Assembly: GCA_020746995.1 (NCBI GenBank)
Contig: JAGPXD010000001.1
Span: 6,448,001-6,512,000 of the forward strand
Origin: Plectosphaerella cucumerina
Lineage: Eukaryota > Ascomycota > Sordariomycetes > Glomerellales > Plectosphaerellaceae
Reading direction: 5' to 3'
DNA length: 64,000 nt
A model generated the notes under the pieces. It was not told the DNA's origin. It was given only the letters and a program-made list of their open reading frames with translations, and ran no database searches. Shown piece by piece: positions 32,791 through 43,149 of this stretch (positions within the stretch are counted from its first letter, which is position 1; every line of letters starts with the position of its first letter). A program made the position numbers and the translations under genes.

Positions 32791-33859
32791 ATGGACACAG
32801 GTCCGAACCCTCAGGGTGACTCGGTCGGAGACGACATGAGCCCCTTCCTTTTCAGCGGGGTCAACAACAACCGTCCCTACATCATTGCCGCGGTGGCCCT
32901 CATGGCTGTCGCAACTATCATCGGCCTCACCCTCACCGTCCTCATCCTCCTCGGCGTCCGCCGTCGCGCCGATCCCGCCCGCCTCGGAACGTACTCCATC
33001 AAAACGGGAATCATCTTCCTGACTTTGTACGTGTATCTCTCGTTCACAAACATCCACCACACTTCTGCTAACCTGCCGCAGGAGCATCATCACCGCTCTC
33101 ACGACGAGCTCCATCTACCTCTACATGATTGAAAACCCCAACAACCTCGGTGCATCCGCCTACCGACTCTTCAAGGCCACCGAACACACCGACCTCCTCT
33201 GGGAGCTTTTCGACTTCCTCGCACAAGTCAGCATCTTCGTCACCCTGACTTCCATCGCCGTCAGCGCCCAAAGCGTTACCCGCGGTGGCCCCAATGGATT
33301 CGGCCGCCTCTTGCGCCTAGGCACCTTTGTCGTAGCAGGCGTCGTCGTGGCCCTCGCATTCGCCGTCTATGGCCTCCGTGTCGCATCCCTCGAGTCGGGC
33401 GGCACGGTGTACAACTGGAACCTCTACGAACATGCCGACCGCGCCGCCGCATCGGCAAGCATCCTCAACTGGATCATGTCCCTGTACAACTGCGGCCTCG
33501 TCGTCCTCGCCATGGGTTCCGGTACCGGCAAGGGGGTACGTTTTGCCGACATTCTTGATTCTTTCCAATCGCTGACATTCTTTCAGATCTTCTTCCTCCT
33601 CGCGTTTGCCAACTTCTTCAACATCATCGGCACCACGTGGAACATGGCCTACTACATCCGCTGGCACCTCCATTACAACACATGGCCGGGCTACATCGCC
33701 ATCCTCCATGCTGCGCTGCAGATGTGGACGTCTCTCGTGGTACTGCTGCTCTGCTATGCCATCTTCACAAAGAAAGCTGGCGGTATTTGGACCGTCGGTC
33801 GGTACGGGAGGACAGATCGGGTAGTGAAAGAGCCTCACGCTGGTCGTATGAGCTATTAG
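32791..33859 (+). CDS. Seven-transmembrane protein of unknown family
   Basis: Exons 32791-33026, 33082-33535 and 33587-33859 give 320 residues. Seven hydrophobic segments can be counted: residues about 30-55 (PYIIAAVALMAVATIIG), then TGIIFLTLSIITAL, DFLAQVSIFVTLTSIAV, GTFVVAGVVVALAFAVYG, ILNWIMSLYNCGLVVLAM, IFFLLAFANFFNIIGTTW and AILHAALQMWTSLVVLLL. A short hydrophilic N-terminus and a basic C-terminal tail suggest a receptor-like topology, but no CFEM or other known GPCR signature is visible. The second intron (51 nt) is a multiple of three with no stop, so its retention would add 17 residues without breaking the frame. Confidence 0.82.
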
Positions 33860-34028
33860 GTACATGGGGTTATGAAGTAAACGACAGAGACGAATTGCGA
33901 AAGTCTCAATGACCGGAAAGGTGCAATAATATCATGATGTCAACACACTAGGATGGTAGCATCATAAATATTGCCCCTGCGGGTGAAGCCACAAATTTCT
34001 AGTGCTCCTGCTTCTTCCCTAGCTCTCA

Positions 34029-34560
34029 TCATCGCGTGCCCTCCATCCTTGATACGGCGAAGAGTTCTCCGTTAACCTCGAGAAAAGCAATGTCATTGTC
34101 GGCAAGATGGACATGTTCGCAGACGGCCCCGTTTCCTATACCAGGTTCTGGCACAGGGTCGGGTCAAGGACCGTGCTTTAAGCCCAGCGCATGTTTCGGA
34201 GTCCGTATCATCTTCGCAATGTAGGTACTGGAAGCCATACGGGTGGATTCATTCTGGTACCTCAAGTCCTCTCTGCTGCCGAAGGCGGCTTTTGGGCGTC
34301 AAACTCTCGTCTCCCGCAATACCGCCCCAGCATTCATGCAGGCCGCGAATGGCGCCATCCCTGGTGACGCGCAGTAAAGTACGATCAGCCTGCCAAATAC
34401 TTCTGTTACTTCTTTTCGACCAGATTCGAAACAATGACTCGACAGGTCATAGTCATGGCCGTGTCTCTGTCGAAGCGATTCGATCACTTCAATCAATGTT
34501 AGTGATGCGCCACCCTGGCTCACCAATGCTGCAACGCCTCCTTGACACATGAAACAGGAT
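34029..34560 (-). pseudogene. Decayed coding remnant with two in-frame TGA stops
   Basis: One minus-strand frame runs from about 34560 to the stop at 34029-34031 and reads as protein throughout, for example MAPFAACMNAGAVL, RPKAAFGSREDLRYQNES and DNDIAFLEVNGELFAVSR. It is interrupted by TGA at 34299-34301 and 34164-34166, each followed by C and each one C-to-T change from CGA. The 5' part is not recognisable beyond 34560. I do not recognise the family. The alternatives are chance openness of the frame or recoding. Confidence 0.5.
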
Positions 34561-34840
34561 TTTAGAGTTGAGGAGTTTGAACGAGAGATTTCACCTTGTC
34601 ATTTCGCCTCCGTCGGGCCCGAATACATAAAGCACGAGGGACCAAAAGGCGGGCTAGTGCTTGGACTTGGTCTCAGATGGTGTCCTTGACATCACCAGCG
34701 GTTAGACCGCTTGATCATGCCAGCAGCTTCAGTTGAACAATGATGACACTAAGCCATTGAGCAGCATAGTTGATGCCAGTCCTTCCTTACGTCGGGTCTG
34801 GCACCATGGCTGCCAGGCATCGAGTCTGAGTTCAGGTTCA

Positions 34841-36331
34841 TCAGGACTTGCCACTTGGTCGATTATTCTTCAGATACCTTACGATTCCCTTGAATACACC
34901 CTTTTTCTTGGCCTCTGCTGCAACATTACACAGCGCCAACCTGACCATACCGTCCTTGCAGTGAGACTTCAAGAGAATGTTCATCAGCTCTCCCCTTTGA
35001 CCTACACCCACCAGTCCGCGTCTCAACTTTCCGTTATTCCCTGGGCTCTGTTCTTTAGGGGCTCTTCCCTTGCCTTCTTCTCCGCGGCCTCATTATTCTT
35101 CAGCACAACGTCCATCTTGCCGGCAACTTGTGTCTTTCACCTGCAGGTCTCCATAGGCAGGGAGCAGGCACAAACTTCTTGATGACCATGGTCTTCAGTG
35201 CCTCTTCGACCTTGGGCACAGAATGCAGGGGACGTCTTGACCTCTGTATTGGCTGCAGAGGGGTGCTGGCACTGATTTTCGGAGGCACAAAGTCGGGCCT
35301 TGGTTGCTCATCCTTGGGCGTCGAAATCCTTGTCGCTGCACCGCTTGGAGCGGGAGGGGCGGGTCTTGGCCATCCAGGCATCTTTTCGATCGTTCCCAAG
35401 CTCAGCAGTATTTGCGCTCATTCTTTGGTGCTGGCGTGTACTGAGATGGGGTCGAAGGACCACCAGACGAGCCCTCTGAGTTTCCGGGAGTCGATGGGGC
35501 CAGGCGAGGGGTTGTCAGGGCGGGACGGGGGGTGGGGCTTGTCGGGAGAGGAGATGAAATGCCTTGGCACCGTTGGCAGGCTGTCTTCGCCATCGTTCTC
35601 AACGTCTTTGAAGCGGCTGGCGCGAGGGGTCAACGAGACACGGGAAAGTCGGGCCAGCACAAACGACTCGTCTTCATCCTCGGAATCTGGGATGGTGCTG
35701 CCGATTGGCTGTCTTGATGGGGTGGCCTTGGGGGTCTGATCCTCTTCGGCAGCTGGTTGACTTGGTCATGAAGTTTGAGCGGCAGGACGCTTTCCGAAGA
35801 AGCTGGTGATGGGCTTCTGGTCCTTGGACCGGACCTTGGGAATTGTGAACGATGTCAGTGGCTGAGACGGGTGATGGGAATAGATGGAGATTCACTCTTG
35901 GGCATCTTATCGTAGGTATGGTGGCTCCGCCAACTGGTTTCGTCTCTGTCCAGGTGGGTAATCGTCTTCGTCTTCTTCGTTCTCTTCGTCGTCGTCTTCT
36001 TCTTCTTCTTCGGCTGCTTTTTGTTGCTGTTGCTCGTCACCGAATACTGGGATTCACGAGATGGCGTGTCGGTGGAGGATTTTTTAGTTCCATAAGAAAA
36101 AAAGGCGCCAGCGTCTACGACGCCCAGCACCCAAGGCTGTGAGCAACCACTCATTTCACCAACAAATCTGCACGCGCAGTCGATAAACGTAATGCAGGGG
36201 AAAAGTGTGGCGGGCGTAAAAACGTTCAACAAAGGCGTACGAGAAGATTGTGTGGTGGTGGTCGTTTTGGGGGGTTTGACGCGCTTTGGAAATTTTGGTG
36301 TATTGCAGTGTGATGCTGAGAAGGCAGGCAC
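34841..36331 (-). pseudogene. Decayed gene for a Lys-rich protein with a PIP-box-like motif
   Basis: The minus strand encodes, from 36331 downward, a Ser/Lys-rich region (NSNKKQPKKKKK), then MPKSESPSIPIT. A frameshift near 35855-35880 follows, then VRSKDQKPITSFFGKRP, which fits the PCNA-interacting pattern QxxIxxFF. The frame continues through an acidic patch (DSEDEDESF) and Pro-rich segments to about 35100, broken by TGA at 35766-35768 and 35418-35420. Two more fragments in shifted frames (VVLKNNEAAEKKAREE and LVGVGQRGELMNILLK) extend to 34841. Composition suggests a nuclear DNA-replication or repair factor. Frameshifts plus stops indicate a pseudogene. Family not identified. Confidence 0.5.
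35961..36012. repeat. Imperfect (CTT/CGT)n microsatellite
   Basis: The run is built from TCTTCG, TCGTCG and CTTCTT units. On the minus strand it encodes the poly-Lys/Thr stretch of the decayed PIP-box gene. Confidence 0.8.
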
Positions 36332-37320
36332 GCGATGCCTTCAGAGCCCGATCCCAAATTTCAAGCCCCCTGCCGGTGCAATATTGCAGCACCATTATAG
36401 CCAATGTCCAATTCACTGCTGCCTGAGTTTTCTGGTCATCGCCCATCTTCAATCTGAAGGCTCGGGTGGTGACTACTTTAGCACTGTGCACGCTTCAAAT
36501 CTGACCTAGATATCCAGACAAAATTAGGCATAGGATTCTAATTTAATTAAGTCTTGTGAAGAAAACATTACAAAATTCTGCCTTGCCATATGCATTTGGA
36601 CAATAAATTTCAAACCACCATTCCATCATGTTCTCAGTCCGATGATGAAGCCAATCTGACATCTCTGCTACAAGAGACATGAAGCACTTGATCTTCTTGG
36701 ATGTTGGAGGAGGCGTTGCTTGTCATCCGGGCAGTGTGTGCCGGGCCTAATCATTTTTAAAAGGTGATAGATAGCAACCTGATTCTCAGCATGATAATCT
36801 ACCGGTATTTACTGCCCTGATTCACGTGTCCAGGGCCCTTTGTGCCTAACCACTGTCCTGCAGACAACCATCTAGCACCTGCAGGTACCAAACAAAAACT
36901 TGCGGCCTGATAAGAAGCCCTGATACCACAGCAAAACATTGAACTGGCCACCTAATAATCCGCCTGGCCATCGTGGAAATCCGATCCCATTTCTCCTTCG
37001 CAACCATCGCACCATCACGTCCCGTCCTGCCTCGCCCGTCGCCATCACCCCCATCTACGACGATCCGTTTTTTTCGGATCAATTATTCTGAGCATCCTCT
37101 CGCGGTCTCTTGAGCGCCCGGCTTTTTTCTTCTGCGCTGCTCTGACCCGTCCATGTTGGCCGGCCATCTACCTTTGATCGTCGACAAGATTTGTTCTGGT
37201 AACCCATCTGTTTGGTACTGGGTTCCTTAGGTCCTGGTTCATTTCATCTCGTTCGCGATTTGCAAGCCATTCAGGAGGGCCCAGAACATCTCTTCGTCGC
37301 GATCTACTGCTGCCACCAAC
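36332..37320. other. AT-richer gene-free stretch upstream of the helicase relic
   Basis: About 990 bp, visibly richer in A and T than the flanks, for instance around 36530-36620 (TTCTAATTTAATTAAG). No gene, terminal repeat or transposase fragment was recognised. The last 250 bp serve as leader of the helicase frame. Confidence 0.5.
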
Positions 37321-40300
37321 ATGTCTTCGGCTCAGCAGACCGGCAAGGAGCCTCAGCCCAGCAAGCAGCCTGCCTCTGCAAGTTACGGGACTTGGCAACG
37401 TGAATGCGCCATACTATACGGCGACTCGATCGTTGCAGCCGGTGACAAGTTCGGTCAAGACTGCGCCAAAGTCAAGGCCCGCGTCTTCTCGAGCCGCCTT
37501 CGCGACCGCAATCCCTGGATCGGTCTCTCCATCGAATTCCCATACAGCGGTCTGAACTCGCAGGACAATGATGATTCCGGATTCGGCATTCGCTACATTC
37601 GTACGTACAACCTGTTTCTCGAACATCACACGACTTGGCCCAGGCTGACCACTGCCCAACAGAAGATCATTCGGCCAGAAGCCAGAGGCTTGCGCCCAGG
37701 CACTGCGTTCGGCTCGCTTTTCCTCGGGGCGGATACACACAAATCGTGAAGGACGTTGAAGAGGACGTTATGGCGAAGTTCCCAAGTGCCAAGAAGGTGC
37801 TTTACTCCATGGTCACGGTTTCGATCCATGCAGGCGAGGCGCTGCCGATGGGACTTGGCCTACCCTATGCCAACGATACCGATCCATACCTTGATGGCGT
37901 CGTCAACAACGACTTACCCCTCGCCGAAGGCCTCACTCTACGCAATCTCATGGCTTCGAAGGAGTTTACGCTTGTCGTGGCGGCTTGCAAGACCGATGAA
38001 CTCGCTAGGGAGATGGACGAGGCCATTCTGCCGCCTCGCTTTGCCTATCCCTACGGCGAGGTTCACGGCTGGGATCTGGAGCTGTACGAGAAGCTGCGGG
38101 CCGACACCAAGGCAGAGACGATGTTTATCCCGGCAAACGCATTCGCAGACCTCAACTCAATGCTCGCCGTCAACACCCAGGCCGTCGTCCAAGACTTCCT
38201 CTGGGTACATCAAGATGTCCAGCGAATTGCCAATGAACACCTCGCCGGATACCTGGTGCCTCACCAGGACAACACACAGTGCTGGGTCATCATTCCCCTG
38301 AATGCCGATTGGGTGAAGAACAACAATTCTGCTTGGAGGCATTTGACCCGGAACGCCGTCTTTGAGGTCGAGTTCATCAACAACAGTAGCAGCACCAACG
38401 AAGGTGGACAGGTCAAAAGGTACGTTGGACGGTCAAACGTATTCTCTGTCGGTACTTTACTGATCTTTGTAGAATGTGTCGGATCGTCCGGAATCCTCAG
38501 AGTGTCGAAGACCTGGTTGTCAATCATCGCATCGGCCAGTGGGATCTTGTTCTGGAAGCCAAGGAGGACCTCAACGCCGCCGCCTCACCATCAGCGCACT
38601 GGTTCAGGCCCAAGATCTTCGCCAATCGGGAGGACGCTTCGGCAGCCTTCGAACAGGACGTCACGAGCTAGCATCTCGTTTCTCTCCTCTTCGATAGCGG
38701 CATTCTTGACGCCGAGAGAAAGGTCAACGCGGTGATACAGTACGCCTCCGCCAACAACATCAAGATGCCCAGGTCGCCGACCCCGGCCCTCGGACTCTCT
38801 GCCAACAGCGCTCTCAGGCTGCACCGCCACCTCCTTTGCGGCGATGGCTTCCACCCGTGGCTCGAAGCTGGCAAAAAGCTCCCGACAGTCAACTTCCTGG
38901 AGGTTAGCGACAAGGCCTTCATCAAGGTTTTGATGGTGGAGCTACTCCCCGAGGCTCGACCTCGCCTCGTCCGCTACCTGAGCGATCGCGCCCTCGGTCT
39001 TGGACTGATCGCTGGTGGCGCTGGATTCGGCAAAACCACCGTCTTGGCCGTTGCCTCCCTGGCGATGCAGACCCGCCTAGGCAAGACCCTCTGCGCTAGT
39101 CCGTCTGACAGCTCCGTCAACAACCTGGCAGACCGCATCTACGGAGTTTCAACCACTGTCACCGCCCGGTACAACGCCAACGCCGATCAACATGTGAATC
39201 GCATGCGCCGCAAGCTGGTCATTCGTGCCTGGAAGTCAGCGGACGATCTGGTGGCATTCAAGTCTCTGGCACAGAATCCCAATCCCGAGCCAGAGCTTGG
39301 CTGGGTTATCCATTGACGCCTGTATCTTTCTGTCACGTACTGGATGCTGGCCGTCTTCAGGTCTCCGCTTGTGCCGGATCTTCACGAGGACGATGCGAAG
39401 GCCCTCCACGAAATCCGCGCCAAGATCGACAAGCACACGGGTCTGCGCCCCCTGCGCGAGCTTGTAGCCGGCCACATCACCTGGAACGAGTTTGAGTCGG
39501 TCAAATCGAGTCAGCAGGCACTATTGAAGGCCATCCAGAAAGACCTCATCGCTGCGGCTGACTTTGTCTGCCTGACTCCGGCGCTCTCTCAGGCCGATGA
39601 ATGGAAGGGGTGGAAGGACGCCTGCCGCGGTCTGATCGTTGACGACGCCGCCGCCATGCACCGTGCCGACCTCTACGAAGTTTGGGGCAACGTCTTGACC
39701 CCTTGCGTTCTAAGCGGTGACCTGGACCAGCTTGGTCCTGTCATGCTCATCAATCATCAAGATACGGACCAGGAGGGCAATTTGAGGAGTCGGTTCTCTG
39801 GCGATACACGGATCTCGAGCTTTGAATTCTTTCAGGGAGTTGGCATCCCGGTCCTCCGCCTTCGCAGGCAACTGCGGATGGGTAAGGGCCTACTCGACAT
39901 CATCGGCCGGGAGATCTATCCCGACCCCATCAGCTACGCGCCCTGCTGCGATATCGACCTGACGAGGTTCAGGGCTGGCCACCTTCTCGAGAGAGTCATC
40001 AGAGAGAGGTTCCCGGAAGTCAGGCCGCCACCCGAGGGTACATTCGCCCCTCTCTTTGTCCACTGCAAAGGCTACAAGATCCAGAGTAACCTGGCATCAG
40101 GATCGAGCAGTTGCAGCGACCAGGTCAAGGTAGCCCTCGATCTCGTTGCTTGGCTCACAAGGAAGGGTGTGCCTGCATCGGACGTCCAGATACTGACACT
40201 TTCTGCCGCCAACGTTGAGGTCGTCACACAGCTCAGGGTGGGCTACGGGGACCGCCTGGATGGCATGCCCAAAGCCAACACCATCGAAGGATACCAGGGC

Positions 40301-40604
40301 CAGTAAGTGGCTTCAACTCTTCATGTCCATCAGGAGTTTACTGACAATTCTTAGGGAGACAGCCATCATTGTCTTCGTCATGGGTCAATACAAGCTTGTT
40401 GGTCAGGGCCCTGCTGTTGACAGGAGGCAGCTGAACGTCCTGATGACTCGGTCGCGATGCGGGGTTGTGCTTATTGGCGGCAGAGGTGCCACTACGGAGA
40501 AGAAAACGAAGGGAAAGGACAAGAAGCTCGATACTTTGGGAAACATCCACGATGCACTCGTTGAAGAGGGTCGAGTTGCCACCGTTGTCGTTCGGGAGAC
40601 CTAG
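37321..40604 (+). pseudogene. UPF1-like superfamily 1 helicase with two premature stops
   Basis: Exons read as 37321-37600, 37663-38419, 38473-40302 and 40355-40604 in one continuous frame, interrupted by TAG at 38669-38671 and TGA at 39314-39316. The helicase core is complete: Walker A GGAGFGKTT (near 39020), motif II LIVDDAAAM (near 39640), motif III LSGDLDQLGP (near 39715), motif IV LRRQLRMGKG, motif V NTIEGYQGQ and motif VI LNVLMTRSR (near 40435). About 450 residues of unassigned N-terminal domain precede it. Both stops are one C-to-T change from sense (CAG, CGA). The reading just after the first intron (37663-37740) is less convincing and may hide a frameshift. An RNA or DNA helicase that is recently lost, or expressed by readthrough, would fit. 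Confidence 0.78.
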
Positions 40605-43149
40605 AAGGAGAACAAGACCGGAAAGAAGAAGAGGAGCAGGATAGTAGCGAGCCCTGGGCCGGGATTCAGCCTGCTAGCCAACAATGCTAATGACAAGTAA
40701 TAGCGATTTTGATGCTGAACTTGTTCAGGTGAGAAAAGTTCATCGGGAAGATGTGTTGGTACAACAACGACTGACCAACAAATTTGTCAACTGAAATGCC
40801 CAGCCTTCATCATGGCTACAAGCTCCGCAGCAAACTCGACGGCGAAAATCATTGATGTGTCTCCATGGATGGTTTCAGCGGTTTTCCGGCGCCTTTATAC
40901 ATGTTGTACCACTTGCCAGTTTCCTCACCGACGAAGTCGTCAGCTCAGCCTTGGCAACCCTCCAGCACTCACAACCTGGAAGTAACTCTCAGCCTCTCCA
41001 CTACTAGCCAGTCCACCTCACTCCACCCATCACAAAGCTTGGTGCGGCAGCCGGACACATCTCGGAGGGTCCGCCTCGGGGTGGAGGCCGGCAGCCTCAT
41101 ATTGGCGACGGGGGTGGGTATGCAGGGCCTCGGCGATCGATTTGGCATCAATGCGCGTTTGACGATGTCCATGTCGGGCCGATATCAGCATCGGATTGCC
41201 CAAGGAGGAAACTCACAGCTGGGGGGACCAGATTACGATGCTGGCTGGGCTTTGAGAGAACCCTCGAAAAGTGACATTAAATGGGTTTGTTCATCTCGCA
41301 CGAACGCGCGGTGCATCGTGTTGGCGACAGGGCTGTGCTGGGCGCAGCGTGGCTATTTCACCGTGACAAGCCCGTGGAGATACAGGGAGTTCGGGGCGTG
41401 CTCAGGGGGGCGCGATACTTGGGAACACCCGGAACTCGGAGGAATGGTGGTGTGAAGAGGACTGGCGATGATGATGCCAAGGATCTGGGTCAATCTGGAT
41501 GGTCGAACGGACTGCTCCGAAGGTTTCAACTCACCGCACCGGGTTGTTGCCCAGAGCCCGAAGCACCCATCCACCTCGAGAATGCCCAGCAGTCGGCCAT
41601 GAGCATAGCCATGCGACCATGCAATGTCTTTGCAAACACGCGGAACCGAGACAGCCTTGTGAGACAAGTTGTCGGTGAACTTCAACCTCATCCTTCGAAA
41701 TGCTGAGGTACGGCGTTTGCGGCCGTCACAATGTCGTCGTCAACCGCCGCACGCACGAATCATGCGGCTCGCCGTTCGGCACTCCCGAGGCGTTCGTCAC
41801 GTCAATTGGCCAGCGTGCCCGTTGGACCCAGTGTTTACCGACGCCCGGTGGGGCACTACCCCCTGTAGCGACCGCTGAAGCGAGGCTCTCAGCGCGCTGA
41901 TTGAGCGCTGGAGGAAACTCCGGTGGGTCGTCTACAGGCCGTGACGTCGGCCAAGAATGATCCTTTGGAAAGAATCTCGCCGGTTTCTCTCCAAGTGTGT
42001 TCTCCTCACCACGCGCACACCCTCACCGAGAGAGACAATAGCTGCCAAGCAGAGCATGCCATCATCGACGCCGTCCGGAGGCCCAGTTCCCGCCGAATGC
42101 GCAGCACTCTGGGCAATGAGAGTCAGACGACAGAGGACTTCCGCACAATGGCAGCCAAAGTACAACACGTCTGGGCACATCAACAACGCCTGACAGTGCC
42201 CCGTCGAGCCCCATTTTCTCGCTGCTTCTCTCGGAGCCTTCGAGGTCTGGCTTCGGCCTCACCTCGCTGGTCCCGCTGAACGTCTCCAGCAGATGGAGCC
42301 CTACAAACCAAGCACGCGTCGCGGGAGCCAAGGAAACAAGCTTAACCCGTGGGCACAAACCCAATTCTTTTCCTTCTCTTCAGGTCACGCTCTCATGCTG
42401 GTTTTGGAATAGCCCCGGCGGCCGATCGATCAAGCCCGGCTGAGGTCGGTGGCGTTCAGGGCGTCCTCTCGCTTCCACACACCGGCTGCCGGCATCCTGC
42501 CGCCGCGGGCGACGCTGTGCCGCCAAGACCCCTGGACGGACAAGGTCGCTCTCCTGCCTAACGTCATACTAAAGAACTTCCAACAGCGAAGTGGTGTACC
42601 CCGGACAGGCCACCACACCACCACAACGTCCGCTGCGATGCCCTGAAGTCCCCTGCGCGGAGAGTGCCGGCGTCGAATACCTCCCTTTCCCGCCTCCCGC
42701 CCGCCTGCCACCCGGTTCCTCATCCCGTACTCCGCTACCTGACTCGATCCCGCGTCCTCGTCCCTGCTTCCCAACGACAAGAGCCCCACGCGACACGCCC
42801 TCGTCCTTCGACGGCCTGCCCGTGATCGTCCACCCAAGAAAGCGACCGCCCGGGTACGTCATCTGGGCGTCTCCTGCCCGCGGCCTTGGTGTCACCCCAT
42901 GGTGCATCATCCACATCATCGGGGGCCGAGCCCAAAACCTGGGGCACCCTTTTCGTGGGTGGGCGGTGGCATCGGGGATCGTTGCTTGAGGCCTGCCACT
43001 CCTGTTGATCACCCTCTCCACCTGGCCTGACATTCATAAAGCCCTTTCCCCCCTTTCCCATCTGCCTCGGGGTGGACTTTTTCCTCGTCAACCAGCAACT
43101 CGACACACCACACATTCATCCAGGTGAACGAACCACACGCTTCGCCATC
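40605..43149. other. Gene-free stretch between helicase relic and sugar transporter
   Basis: 2.5 kb. The open frame at 40865-41455 has no domain or amphipathic pattern. From about 42400 the sequence becomes CT-rich and forms the leader of the sugar transporter. No repeat or RNA gene was recognised. Confidence 0.5.

Noticed and set aside
32213..32839. 208-codon open frame before the 7-TM gene
   Set aside because: Overlaps the well supported start at 32791 in another frame and has no recognisable protein character.
39235..39360. An intron removing the TGA at 39314
   Set aside because: The only frame-keeping donor is GTCAGC at 39235 and would delete coding sequence that looks genuine; the GT at 39305 gives the wrong frame.
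40865..41455. 196-codon open frame between helicase relic and sugar transporter
   Set aside because: No domain, signal or amphipathic pattern, no clear promoter, and the composition is random-like.
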